A DNA stretch of 41,387 nt from Synergistaceae bacterium (GTDB lineage: Bacteria; Synergistota; Synergistia; Synergistales; Aminobacteriaceae). The notes under the pieces were generated by a model. That model searched no databases and had not been told where the DNA came from. It worked only from the letters and a program-made list of their open reading frames with translations. The translations under genes and the position numbers were made by a program. The DNA is taken from NCBI GenBank assembly GCA_017445405.1, contig JAFSUD010000022.1, forward strand, positions 1-41,387, in the 5' to 3' direction. Positions 16,623-24,991 of this stretch are shown here, piece by piece. The stretch's first letter is position 1; every line of letters starts with the position of its first letter.

Positions 16623-17438
16623 ATGTCAGCTCGTGTAATAGTAACTACCTCAGGCAAAGGCGGGGTAGGCAAAACAACATCAACAGCAAATATAGCTGCG
16701 GCACTGGCCAAGTTCGGCAAAAAAGTTGTCGCGGTTGATGCAGATGTAGGCCTTCGCAATCTCGATGTGATCATGGGTCTCGAGAACAGAGTAGTCTACA
16801 ACTTCATCGACGTGATAGAGAAAACCTGCACTCTCAAACAGGCTCTCGTGAAAGATAAGCGCGTCCCGGGCCTCTATCTTCTTCCTGCTGCACAGACCCG
16901 CACTAAGGACGCAGTGAACCCCGAGCAGATGGTCGCTCTCTGTGAGGAACTCAAACCTGATTTCGACTTTGTGCTTCTGGACTGCCCGGCAGGTATCGAG
17001 GGAGGCTTCAAGAATGCTGCTGCAGGTGCTGATGAGGCACTCGTAGTAACTACTCCAGAGATTCCGGCCGTCAGAGATGCGGACAGAATTATCGGTATGC
17101 TCGAGTCGATGGGCAAGTCCCCCATCAGGCTCATCATCAACAGGTTACGCCCCAACATGGTGCAGGACGGCGACATGCTCGCGAAGGACGACATACTCGA
17201 CGTGCTGTCAATTGACCTGATCGGCGTAGTCCCTGAAGACGAGAGCGTAATACGTGCCACCAACAACGGCGAGCCTATGACAATGACTCTTGACTCTCCT
17301 GCAGCACATGCATACCTGAATATTGCCGAGCGTCTGTTAGGGCGGGAAGTGCCGTTAATGGACTTGGAGAGTTATGCGACGAGAGGCCTGCTCACGAAGT
17401 TAAAGCAGTTCTTCACGGGCGGAAAGCGCAGGAGGTAG
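16623..17438 (+). CDS. minD: Septum site-determining ATPase MinD
   Basis: MinD is a membrane-associated ATPase that carries MinC and is driven off by MinE. The deviant Walker A motif SGKGGVGKTTST is near residue 10, switch regions VDADVGLRNLDVIMG and LLDCPAGIEGG follow, and the C-terminus ends in a basic amphipathic helix (TKLKQFFTGGKRRR) typical of the membrane-targeting sequence. I set the start at ATG 16623: the GGAGG at 16604-16608 overlaps the TTG start at 16602, and the family begins near here. The resulting protein is 271 residues. minE starts 12 bases after the stop. Confidence 0.94.
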   Translation: MSARVIVTTSGKGGVGKTTSTANIAAALAKFGKKVVAVDADVGLRNLDVIMGLENRVVYNFIDVIEKTCTLKQALVKDKRVPGLYLLPAAQTRTKDAVNPEQMVALCEELKPDFDFVLLDCPAGIEGGFKNAAAGADEALVVTTPEIPAVRDADRIIGMLESMGKSPIRLIINRLRPNMVQDGDMLAKDDILDVLSIDLIGVVPEDESVIRATNNGEPMTMTLDSPAAHAYLNIAERLLGREVPLMDLESYATRGLLTKLKQFFTGGKRRR

Positions 17439-17450
17439 GAGGTGAGCGTG

Positions 17451-17726
17451 ATGGATTTTCTCAAGAAATTATTCGGCGGCGGAAATGAAGGCTCAGGCCA
17501 GAAGGCGAAAGACAGGCTGCGCATAGTGCTTATTCACGACAGGACGGACATATCACCTCAGCTTCTTGAGAATCTTCGGGACGAAATAGTTACTGTTCTG
17601 ACTAAGTACATGGAGATTAACAAGGAGAAGATAGAGATAGATTTAGACCGCGACGAGAACGCAGTAGCCTTAGTAGCGAATATCCCTGTAATCCGTATAA
17701 AGCGCGGCAGTGTAGAGATGCAGTAA
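17451..17726 (+). CDS. minE: Cell division topological specificity factor MinE
   Basis: MinE stimulates the MinD ATPase and produces pole-to-pole oscillation. The 91-residue protein has the N-terminal amphipathic membrane-contact region MDFLKKLFGG. The MinD-binding stretch ARDRLRIVLIHDR is replaced here by KAKDRLRIVLIHDR at about residues 18-31. The C-terminal topological domain contains INKEKIEIDLDRDEN. AGGAGG at 17437-17442 fits the ATG at 17451 and overlaps the GTG at 17442, so I take the ATG. It completes a full MinCDE set, next to rodA. Confidence 0.93.
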   Translation: MDFLKKLFGGGNEGSGQKAKDRLRIVLIHDRTDISPQLLENLRDEIVTVLTKYMEINKEKIEIDLDRDENAVALVANIPVIRIKRGSVEMQ

Positions 17727-17729
17727 TAC

Positions 17730-18845
17730 ATGAAGCGATTTTGGAACGGCCTTAAGGAAGATTTAGCCCTCACAGACAGAATCATGCTCGGCAGTGCATT
17801 GATGCTTTCTCTGTGGGGGGTGTTCTGTATCTATAGTGCTGCTGCAGGTGCGGAAGGGAGAGGCTTTGATTATGCATTCCGTCAGGCTGCGTGGCTCATG
17901 GTCAGTGTCATTGCTATGCTGGGGGTAATGGTCTTCGGGCATCACAAATTTCTTGAAGGTGCTTACCCGTTATTCGGCTTGATGCTCCTGCTGTTATTGC
18001 TTACTGACCTTCTCGCGCCCAAAGTCAAGGGTGCTCAAAGCTGGCTCGGAGTCGGGGGCGTAAGGTTTCAGCCCTCAGAGTTCGCAAAGATAGCCATTAT
18101 CCTGATGATGAGCAAATTTCTGAGCCGTTATCCTCCGCTCGACATAAAGACGTTCTTAGCAGGACTCGGAGTAATCATGCTCCCCGTGCTTCTCGTGCTG
18201 ATTCAGCCTGATGCAGGGAGCGCATTAGTCTATCTCGTTATCTCGTTCGGGATGCTCTTAGCTGCAGGGACTCCGCTGAAGTATCTCGGGAGTCTCGTCG
18301 GACTCGGACTCGCAGCAGGGCCGGTGATGTACTTCTTCATGCTCAAGGAATACCAGCGCAACAGAATTCTTGTCTTCATTGACCCGATGCGCGACCCCTT
18401 AGGCGCGGGCTACAACGTCATACAGTCGAGAATAGCTGTTGGTTCTGGGGGCATAGCAGGAAAGGGCTTCATGATGGGGACTCAGAGCAAGCTGAAATTC
18501 TTGCCCGAGCCACACACGGACTTCATATTCAGCGTGTTTAGCGAGGAGTTCGGCTTCATGGGAAATATACTGCTCGTGTTCCTGTTCTCGGTGCTGTTCT
18601 TCAGGATAATACTTGCGGGCATGAGGAGCAGGGATAGGCGGTGCAAGATACTTGTTGCTGGAGTAGCGTCGTGGTTATGGTTTCAGACTTTCGAGAGTAT
18701 AGGCATGAGCATAGGATTTACTCCCGTTACGGGACTGCCTCTGCCGTTCCTGAGCTACGGAGGAAGTTCATTGCTCGCTACGTTTATTGCGCTTGGCCTA
18801 GTGGCGAGCGTTGCAGCGGAAGGAGTGAATAATCATGGATTTTGA
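17730..18845 (+). CDS. rodA: Rod shape-determining glycosyltransferase RodA (SEDS family)
   Basis: RodA is the SEDS peptidoglycan polymerase that works with PBP2. The 371-residue protein has about ten membrane segments. The SEDS signature LPEPHTDFIFSVFSEEFGF is near residue 255, and the terminal GLPLPFLSYGGSSLLATFIALG is typical. RodA is preferred to FtsW because of the neighbours (mrdA, mreBCD) and length. The last 16 codons (GLVASVAAEGVNNHGF) overlap the next start by 11 bases and contain its ribosome site, GGAAGGAG. These same codons are repeated at 19048-19098 as part of a tandem duplication. Confidence 0.93.
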   Translation: MKRFWNGLKEDLALTDRIMLGSALMLSLWGVFCIYSAAAGAEGRGFDYAFRQAAWLMVSVIAMLGVMVFGHHKFLEGAYPLFGLMLLLLLLTDLLAPKVKGAQSWLGVGGVRFQPSEFAKIAIILMMSKFLSRYPPLDIKTFLAGLGVIMLPVLLVLIQPDAGSALVYLVISFGMLLAAGTPLKYLGSLVGLGLAAGPVMYFFMLKEYQRNRILVFIDPMRDPLGAGYNVIQSRIAVGSGGIAGKGFMMGTQSKLKFLPEPHTDFIFSVFSEEFGFMGNILLVFLFSVLFFRIILAGMRSRDRRCKILVAGVASWLWFQTFESIGMSIGFTPVTGLPLPFLSYGGSSLLATFIALGLVASVAAEGVNNHGF

Positions 18846-19222
18846 GGAGTTCTCGCGTCCTGAGTGGCAGCTACTTTCTCAGGTATCACGTCCTTCACGT
18901 TATGCTGGCAGTGAGTGGAGGCCGTACCCAAAAGCTGACTGGAAAGACGCAAAGCTGAGAGTCTGCCTTACTTGTTGCGTTTGTCCGGAAACGGAGGCAA
19001 TTATGCGTTCTCATGATATGCCGCTGCGCTCAATAGATATTGCGCCGGGACTCGTCGCGAGCGTTGCAGCGGAAGGAGTGAATAATCATGGATTTTGAGG
19101 AGTTCTCGCGTCCTGAGTGGCAGCTACTTTCTCAGGTATCACGCCCTTCACGTTATGCAGGCTCAGAATGGAGGCCGTACCCAAAAGCTGACTGGGACAG
19201 CGCAAAACTTAGAGTATGTCTC
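18795..19222 (+). repeat. Tandem diverged 253-bp duplication across the rodA / radical SAM junction
   Basis: The rodA tail and the start of the radical SAM gene occur twice with an offset of 253 bases (copy 1 from 18795, copy 2 from 19048). Differences are largely synonymous: GLV is ggc-cta-gtg against gga-ctc-gtc, one Ser is AGT against TCA, and CLR-region codons differ at third positions. In copy 1 the radical SAM part then skips about 33 codons in frame and resumes with a diverged version of residues 80-97 before joining the second rodA tail. Confidence 0.93.
18835..19098 (+). CDS. Truncated, internally deleted radical SAM N-terminus fused to a RodA tail (duplication product)
   Basis: This 87-residue frame begins as an almost identical copy of residues 1-45 of the following radical SAM protein. 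It then jumps to a diverged copy of residues 80-97 (CVCPETEAIMRSHDMPLRS against CVWPDMEALMRSHNMPLLS). It ends with the RodA tail GLVASVAAEGVNNHGF and the RodA stop. Its start overlaps the rodA stop by 11 bases. The real radical SAM gene overlaps its stop by the same 11 bases, so translational coupling is preserved. No radical SAM cysteines are present, so it has no enzymatic role. The number of synonymous changes means that it is not a simple recent copy. It is either an old duplication under constraint, DNA from a related strain, or an assembly joint. Confidence 0.7.
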   Translation: MDFEEFSRPEWQLLSQVSRPSRYAGSEWRPYPKADWKDAKLRVCLTCCVCPETEAIMRSHDMPLRSIDIAPGLVASVAAEGVNNHGF

Positions 19223-20842
19223 GCGTTCCCTGATGTTTACGAAATAGGCATGAGCTATTACGGCTTCCAGATAATCGAGGCATTCATTCACGGGATGCAG
19301 AGTGATTATCTTGCTGACAGGGCATATTGCGTGTGGCCTGACATGGAGGCACTTATGCGCTCTCACAACATGCCCCTTCTCTCGACGGAACACAAACGAC
19401 CCGTGAAAGACTTTGACGTTATAGCGTTCACACTTCCTCATGAGGCGGGCTACACAAACATTCTCACGATGATAGATTTATCGGGGCTGAGAGTCAGGAG
19501 TTCGGAGCGTTCGGACAATGACCCCGTGATTATTGCGGGAGGCTACGGAGCGTATGTCCCTGAAGTGATGAGCGAATTTATCGACGTGTTCTGCATAGGA
19601 GAGGCTGAAGCGTTATTGCCCCAACTGCTGCCGGTGCTGAGTGAGACGAGAGGCAGGCCAAGACATGAGAGACTCGCCGAGTGCGCAAAGCTCCCCGGAA
19701 TCTACGTGCCTACGTACCCTCACAATGTTACGCGCCAGATTGCGCAGGAACTCTTCACTCTGGACTCTATGATCGTCCCGAGCGTCGGCATCGTCCACGA
19801 CAGAGCAGCAGTCGAACTCTTCAGGGGATGCTCGCGTGGCTGCCGGTTCTGTCAGGCTGGCATGGTCAACAGGCCTGTACGTGAACGTCCCGTGAGTCAG
19901 GCTGCGGACTCCATCATCCGTATACTCTCATCAACAGGCTGGGAGGAAGTCGGCCTGCTGTCTCTCGCGTCATGCGATTACTCGGGCATAACTGAACTCA
20001 TAGACACACTCTCTGACAAGCTCACTGCTCACCACGCAAAACTGAGTCTGCCTAGTCTGAGAATGGACGGCTTCTCTGTCGGACTCGCTGAACGTCTCGA
20101 GGGTCTGCGCTCGAAACATGGGAGCATCACGTTCGCGCCTGAAGCAGGGACTCAGAGACTCCGAGATGTCATCAACAAGGGCATCAATGAAGAGATGATA
20201 ATTACCTGCCTCACAGAAATATTCTCGCGCGGCTGGGACAGGGTGAAGCTCTACTTCATGATGGGGCTTCCCACAGAGACAAGTGAAGACCTCGACGCAA
20301 TCGCCGAGCTGTCATACAGGACTCTGAAACTCGGCCGGAAGCTAGGCAGAAAACGCTGCAGTGTCAGCGTGAGCGTATCCGGCTTTGTCCCGAAAGCACA
20401 CACACCTTTTCAGTGGGAACGCCAGAACTCCATCACCGAGCTTCAGGAGAAAGGACGCTACATTAAGTCGCTTGTTCATGACCGGGCGTTATCAGTTGCG
20501 TACCACGAGCCGGAGCAGACATTCTTAGAGGGAATGCTCTCACGGGGCGACAGGAGGACGTGTGAGGTGATACTCAGGGCTTGGGAGACCGGAGCACGCT
20601 TTGACAACTGGACGGAGTATTTCGACATTACCAGATGGCTCGAGGCGTTCAGTGAATGCGGACTAGATCCCGAAGACTTTACGCGCGAGAGAGGAGAGGG
20701 CGAGACTCTGGCGTGGGACTTCGTGAATGTCGGAGTGCGCAAAGATTTCCTGCTGCGTGAGAGGCACAGGGCGTATTCCGGAGAACTGACAACTGACTGC
20801 CTGAGCGGATGTGCAGCGTGCGGACTGGGGTGCAGAAAATGA
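19088..20842 (+). CDS. B12-binding-like/radical SAM protein, TIGR03960 type
   Basis: The 584-residue protein has an N-terminal domain resembling the cobalamin-binding region of radical SAM enzymes, then a radical SAM core with the iron-sulfur motif Cys248-x3-Cys252-x2-Cys255 in RGCSRGCRFCQAG. FAPEAGTQRLRDVINKG and the YFMMGLPTETSEDL stretch are typical of the core barrel, and CLSGCAACGLGC forms a cysteine cluster at the C-terminus. The family is widespread, usually next to (or fused with) the DUF2344 protein, rodA and RNase G, and its reaction is unknown to me. The neighbour here is the DUF2344 gene with an ATGA overlap, followed by rng, consistent with a role in RNA or ribosome modification, which is only an inference. 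The ATG at 19088 is preceded by GGAAGGAG. Confidence 0.88.
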   Translation: MDFEEFSRPEWQLLSQVSRPSRYAGSEWRPYPKADWDSAKLRVCLAFPDVYEIGMSYYGFQIIEAFIHGMQSDYLADRAYCVWPDMEALMRSHNMPLLSTEHKRPVKDFDVIAFTLPHEAGYTNILTMIDLSGLRVRSSERSDNDPVIIAGGYGAYVPEVMSEFIDVFCIGEAEALLPQLLPVLSETRGRPRHERLAECAKLPGIYVPTYPHNVTRQIAQELFTLDSMIVPSVGIVHDRAAVELFRGCSRGCRFCQAGMVNRPVRERPVSQAADSIIRILSSTGWEEVGLLSLASCDYSGITELIDTLSDKLTAHHAKLSLPSLRMDGFSVGLAERLEGLRSKHGSITFAPEAGTQRLRDVINKGINEEMIITCLTEIFSRGWDRVKLYFMMGLPTETSEDLDAIAELSYRTLKLGRKLGRKRCSVSVSVSGFVPKAHTPFQWERQNSITELQEKGRYIKSLVHDRALSVAYHEPEQTFLEGMLSRGDRRTCEVILRAWETGARFDNWTEYFDITRWLEAFSECGLDPEDFTRERGEGETLAWDFVNVGVRKDFLLRERHRAYSGELTTDCLSGCAACGLGCRK

Positions 20843-21429
20843 GGATAAGGTTAGTTTACTCAAAACGTTACGGAGCGTGCTTTGTGCCTCATATCGCATT
20901 GGCGCAGATATTCTCCCGTTCTGCATCAAGAGCAGGGTTTACGCTGATGATGACGCAGGGATTTTCTCCGAGAGCGAAGCTGAGTTTTTCGCCCGAGCTT
21001 CCTGCAGGAGTCGCAGCACTCAATGAGGCCGTCGACATGTATTTTGCCGGTGAACCCGTGAACGTAATCACAGCTATGAACTCCGCACTTCCTGAAGGCT
21101 TCTGCGTATCAAGAGCAATTGTTATTCCAGATGATGCTCCCTCGCTCGGGAAGTCATGTAAGCACGCAGAATATCTCTTGCGCAGCACTTCAGGGCTTGT
21201 TCTTGCTGGCTTGGCCGGAGAATTTTTCGGTGATGCTGTGGTGCTTAATGAACGTGCAGATGACTGGCAGAGAGTGATTATCTCTGACCCTGCCCAGAAT
21301 CCGATCGGCGGGTTCGTGAAGTCGTTAGTGCGTGAGAATGTAATTGCTGGCTGGCACGAGATGAACATTGTGCGTGTGAGCATAGGCATTTACAGCGCAG
21401 AGAAGGGATGCGTGATGATGAATGAATGA
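20839..21429 (+). CDS. TIGR03936 family (DUF2344) protein
   Basis: About 196 residues, with RIRLVYSKRYGACFVPH at the start and FTLMMTQGFSPRAKLSFSPELPAG soon after, which are the hallmark segments of the DUF2344 family; in many bacteria this domain is fused to the radical SAM protein encoded upstream. The ATG at 20839 overlaps the upstream stop (ATGA), and the longer frame from 20809 lies inside that gene. The function is unknown. The strict coupling to the radical SAM partner suggests a shared substrate or complex. It overlaps rng by 8 bases. Confidence 0.85.
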   Translation: MRIRLVYSKRYGACFVPHIALAQIFSRSASRAGFTLMMTQGFSPRAKLSFSPELPAGVAALNEAVDMYFAGEPVNVITAMNSALPEGFCVSRAIVIPDDAPSLGKSCKHAEYLLRSTSGLVLAGLAGEFFGDAVVLNERADDWQRVIISDPAQNPIGGFVKSLVRENVIAGWHEMNIVRVSIGIYSAEKGCVMMNE

Positions 21430-22978
21430 CGTAAAAATCATTGCTGACCTCGCGGAACATGAGCAGTCCAGAGTCGCAATTCTTGAGGACGGCAGGCTGT
21501 CAGATCTCTTCATAGAGTACAGCTTCTCGGACGACGACGACCCTTCAGGAGGCTTCAAGATGCCCTCTCCCAAAGTGTCAAGGCTCTCTCGTCAGGGCGA
21601 TATATTCATGGGCAGAGTCGAGACCATACTTCCCGCCATCAATGCCGCATTTGTCTCACTCTCGGCCAAGTCGTCAAGACACTCAAACGACACGCACAAT
21701 GCATTTCTCTACCTCAGCGAGGGAAAGTCTCTCAGGGCCGGGCAGCATATCATTGTTCAGGTTACCAAGAACGCACGCCAGAACAAAGCTCCCCGCGTAA
21801 GCACCCGCATATCTGTTCCCGGAAGGTGGCTCGTGATTGTGCCTGATAGCGACGAGCTCGGAGTCTCCCGGCGCATAGCAGACAATCAGGAACGCAGACG
21901 GCTTAAGGTTATTGCTGAAGCACTGAAGGCAGAAAATCCCGGCTTCGGCGTAGTTATCAGGACTGCTGCGGAGGGCGTAAGCGAAGAGTTGCTGCGCTCC
22001 GACCTGGCCTCTCTGCTCTCTCTCTGGCAGGACATCAAGGCCAAAGCTAAGAACGTCCACGCTCCGGGACTGCTTTACCGGGACATGGGGACTCTGGGGC
22101 GCGTGCTGAGAGATGATGTCTCGGGAAAGATTGACCAGATAATCATCAACGACAAGGACGAGTTCGCGGACACACAGAGTTTCCTGACACGCTTTTTCCC
22201 TGACAATCCGGAGCTTGTGCTCTACGAGGGGACTGCGCCTATTTTCGAGTACTTCGGAATCGAGGCAGAGATTCAGAAGGCACTTGACCGCAAAGTCTGG
22301 CTGAGGAGCGGAGCATACCTTGTGATTGACCAGACGGAAGCATTAACCGTGATTGACGTGAACAGCGGAAAATTCACGAGTGCTGAGGACATGAGGCAGA
22401 CGACGTTAGCGGTGAACTTGGAAGCAGCAGACGAGATAGCCCGTCAGATAAGATTGCGTTCAATAGGCGGAATAGTTGTTACTGACTTTATAGACATGGA
22501 GAGCGGGGACGACAGGAATACTCTTCTGAAGCACTTTGCGGAGATTCTCAGGCCCGACAGGCTCAAGGCTCGGGTGTTCAGCATCACTCAGCTCGGACTC
22601 GTCGAGCTCACCCGTAAGCGTGAACGCCCTGACCTGCGGAGCGTACTCACAAGAACATGTCCCTACTGTAACGGCGACGGAGTTATTGAGCGTGAAGAGA
22701 GTATTGCTCTCAGGATAAAGCGTTTCATCAGGAAGGTAACCAGTGCCACGAACGCAGAGGCATATGTTCTTCAGGCAAACAGGCACATTGCAGAATACAT
22801 CTCACACTATCTTGATGAATGGGAGATGGAGTTCGGCAGAAAGATATTTATTATTGGGATACATGGCTTTGACAGGGATAAATTCCGCCTTGAGTATCAG
22901 GGAGACCTGAAATCTGCAGAGGCTCATGCGAAACTTTGCCTTGAGGATAAATTCATGAAGAAAGGCTGTGAGAACTAA
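21422..22978 (+). CDS. rng: Ribonuclease G (RNase E/G family)
   Basis: RNase G is an endoribonuclease that matures 16S rRNA 5' ends and degrades mRNA. An S1 domain starts at GDIFMGRVETILPAINAAFV. The catalytic region has LTVIDVNSGKF and VVTDFIDMES, each providing a metal-binding aspartate. The zinc-link motif TCPYCNGDGVI lies at about residue 418. The 518-residue length fits RNase G and excludes a full RNase E, because the long C-terminal scaffold is missing. It closes the shape/division block, where rng commonly accompanies mre and min genes, and is followed by a terminator. Confidence 0.93.
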   Translation: MNDVKIIADLAEHEQSRVAILEDGRLSDLFIEYSFSDDDDPSGGFKMPSPKVSRLSRQGDIFMGRVETILPAINAAFVSLSAKSSRHSNDTHNAFLYLSEGKSLRAGQHIIVQVTKNARQNKAPRVSTRISVPGRWLVIVPDSDELGVSRRIADNQERRRLKVIAEALKAENPGFGVVIRTAAEGVSEELLRSDLASLLSLWQDIKAKAKNVHAPGLLYRDMGTLGRVLRDDVSGKIDQIIINDKDEFADTQSFLTRFFPDNPELVLYEGTAPIFEYFGIEAEIQKALDRKVWLRSGAYLVIDQTEALTVIDVNSGKFTSAEDMRQTTLAVNLEAADEIARQIRLRSIGGIVVTDFIDMESGDDRNTLLKHFAEILRPDRLKARVFSITQLGLVELTRKRERPDLRSVLTRTCPYCNGDGVIEREESIALRIKRFIRKVTSATNAEAYVLQANRHIAEYISHYLDEWEMEFGRKIFIIGIHGFDRDKFRLEYQGDLKSAEAHAKLCLEDKFMKKGCEN

Positions 22979-23036
22979 TGAAGCGAGGAAGTTATCACAG
23001 ATGGCTCTCATATGGCATGAACTATTGAATGATGAT

Positions 23037-23069
23037 GCAGCCTCCTGAATTTATGGGGGCTGTATTTTT
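23037..23069 (+). terminator. Rho-independent terminator after rng
   Basis: A 9-base-pair stem (23037-23045 with 23055-23063, including two G-T pairs) with a 9-base loop precedes A then five T residues. It ends the long plus-strand transcription unit and separates it from the glycosyltransferase gene. Confidence 0.8.
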
Positions 23070-23132
23070 GCGGCAGAGCTGATAGAATCTAATGCATCAA
23101 TAATTTCAAGAAGGGAGATTGACACACAAACG

Positions 23133-24164
23133 ATGAACAAGTATAATTTCCAGTCCAGTCCAGTCCAGTCCGTTATTATACCCACATATAACCGCAAAGA
23201 GTTTCTAGCCGACGCAATCAACAGCGTGTTATCCCAGACACAGAAGAGCCTCGAGGTCTTGGTGATCGACGACTGCTCGACAGACGGCACAGGAGACTAC
23301 GTGAAGGGGATTGCTGACGAGAGGGTACGCTACTTCCGGAATGAGAGGAACAGCGGCCAAGAGGCAAGCCGGATGAACGGTCTCAGACACGCACGAGGGA
23401 AATACATAACTTTTCTTGATGATGATGATTACTGCACAGACTATGAGTTCTTCGCAAAGGCACTAGAAATTTTCCGTGAACATGAAGATGATGAAGTCCC
23501 GTTAGTGATGGTGTATGCAAACGCAAAATGGCTGTACACCGACACAGGCAGGGAGAAGCTGAACAAGATAGGCACGCCGGGAAGAGTCAGGGGACTCGAC
23601 TTTGTGCTTGGCCGGGGATACAGCAAGCCTCCTTCGACGTTTCCTGCAGTGTTCAGGGCGGATATTCTGAGGCAGGCAGGACTCGGGAACAAGATTATCT
23701 TTGATGCGTTGACGTACATAGAGTCCTCGTTGTTCGGCGATGCGTGGTTCATGGGGGACGTTATCGGAGTCTATACGGTACATGGCAACAGCTACACACT
23801 CGGCTACAAGAAGCATAATCCTGACCTTGAGGCGAGATACTTCAAGACTGTGAGCGAGAATGCCAGACGCTGGAAACATGTTGCGGAAATCTTGCACACC
23901 AGAACAGACAAGAGAACTGCTGACAAACGATATATCTCTGCGATGTTAGGCTTTGCTGGTTATTGTGCTGTTGCGAGGCCAAGCGTCAAAGATAGGGTGA
24001 AAGTTTATAGGTGTATCCTGAAAGAGTCTGGCTTCATGCCGAAATTGTGGGTGATGATTACCGTCCACTGCGTGAAGTCCATGTTACGCAAGATTACTCC
24101 TCTCCGCAAACTCTACCGCTTCATCAAGTACAGAATGCGCGGCAAGCCTTACCCGGAAGACTAA
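23133..24164 (+). CDS. Family 2 glycosyltransferase with a coding pentanucleotide repeat
   Basis: A GT-A fold family 2 glycosyltransferase of 343 residues, likely acting at the inner face of the membrane on a surface glycan or glycoprotein. SVIIPTYNRKEFLADAINSV, VLVIDDCSTDGTGDYV and the metal/nucleotide motif LDDDDYC (about residues 94-100) are present. The C-terminal region is basic and without clear membrane spans. Codons 7-14 lie within four CCAGT units, so gain or loss of one unit would shift the frame before the catalytic domain; the present count is in frame. It stands alone between two terminator-bounded or convergent blocks and overlaps the end of the ZnuA-like gene by 4 bases. The acceptor is unknown; the flagellin of this genome is one candidate. 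Confidence 0.85.
   Translation: MNKYNFQSSPVQSVIIPTYNRKEFLADAINSVLSQTQKSLEVLVIDDCSTDGTGDYVKGIADERVRYFRNERNSGQEASRMNGLRHARGKYITFLDDDDYCTDYEFFAKALEIFREHEDDEVPLVMVYANAKWLYTDTGREKLNKIGTPGRVRGLDFVLGRGYSKPPSTFPAVFRADILRQAGLGNKIIFDALTYIESSLFGDAWFMGDVIGVYTVHGNSYTLGYKKHNPDLEARYFKTVSENARRWKHVAEILHTRTDKRTADKRYISAMLGFAGYCAVARPSVKDRVKVYRCILKESGFMPKLWVMITVHCVKSMLRKITPLRKLYRFIKYRMRGKPYPED
23150..23171 (+). repeat. Pentanucleotide tract (CCAGT)x4-CC in the 5' coding region of the glycosyltransferase
   Basis: Four perfect CCAGT units plus CC lie 17 bases after the ATG. Because the unit length is not a multiple of three, slippage changes the reading frame. The encoded residues (about SSPVQS) lie before the first strand of the catalytic fold, so they can tolerate change. 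This is the standard architecture of a translational phase-variation switch. Confidence 0.9.
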
Positions 24165-24991
24165 CGCCTTCTGTTATTCCGTGAAGGCAAAGGCTTAGTG
24201 ATTATCTTCTGCCACAGCGAAATATACTGCTCGTGCAGAAACGACGGGTAATCCCTCTCGAGACTCGGCCTCTCCCACCTGAACACATCACTCCTCCCGC
24301 TCAAGTACCGTTTCAGTGCTGGAGGAGTGTCATCATCAATCACGGTATTTATCCCCTTCGCCTTGTTGCCGTCAAGATACTCACGAAGCCCCGCAAAGTT
24401 CCCCTTCTCCCAGCGTTCCAGCTCCTCAGGACGCAGCACACTGCACCCTGCAGCCCGCAGCAGTATTCCCGACGAACCGCTCATGTCGCAGATAGTTACC
24501 TCCTTCAGCACTTGGCCGACAAGAATCGAACTCGACATCCTCGCCTGAAACTCTGCCAGCCTTCTCTGGTAGTACGGGTAATTCTGGGCATCCCACTCCG
24601 ATAACGCCGTCAATACTCTCTGCGCCACAAACGGAATCACTGACGGATCTGAAAGCGTCTTAACATCAGCAGGAAACTTAGTGTACAGAGCCTTCACGTC
24701 AAATTTTCTCCTGCCGTCAAGCCCTGAAGCCCTCGCATCATCATCATCAAGAGCAATAATCTTTGTGCCTTCAGGAAGCTCGCGCAGTATCTTTCCGCGC
24801 TCATTCATCACCAAATCTCCGTTAGCGTTCCAGATTCTTATGGGGATAACGTTTACTTCCGGGCCTCCGATAAACGACGCAAGCAGGGCAAGCCACGGAT
24901 GACTTACTGCAACATTGAGCTTGTCATCACACCAGCCCGCCCCGCTGAGTGTCAACGCTATAACTATTGCTGCGAGGAACTTACGCGCCAA
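24161..24991 (-). CDS. Periplasmic ZnuA/TroA-like binding protein, degenerate metal site
   Basis: A 276-residue protein with a Sec signal peptide (MARKFLAAIVIALTLSGAGW, cleavage expected near residue 20). The rest resembles the cluster 9 metal-binding proteins: LNVAVSHPWLALLASFIGG at the start of the mature part and, in the middle, a DPSVIPFVAQRVLTALSEWD-like helix. The histidine positions that bind zinc or manganese in ZnuA are not obvious, with NVIPIRIWNANG where a His-containing loop is expected. No ABC permease or ATPase is adjacent. It overlaps rnc by 11 bases and is therefore the last gene of the fab operon. It may be a repurposed binding or folding protein. The family call is tentative. 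Confidence 0.5.
   Translation of the reverse strand: MARKFLAAIVIALTLSGAGWCDDKLNVAVSHPWLALLASFIGGPEVNVIPIRIWNANGDLVMNERGKILRELPEGTKIIALDDDDARASGLDGRRKFDVKALYTKFPADVKTLSDPSVIPFVAQRVLTALSEWDAQNYPYYQRRLAEFQARMSSSILVGQVLKEVTICDMSGSSGILLRAAGCSVLRPEELERWEKGNFAGLREYLDGNKAKGINTVIDDDTPPALKRYLSGRSDVFRWERPSLERDYPSFLHEQYISLWQKIITKPLPSRNNRRR

Noticed and set aside
20889..21389. A 166-codon minus-strand frame within the DUF2344 gene
   Set aside because: It is antisense to a recognisable protein in a coupled gene pair and has no start signals.
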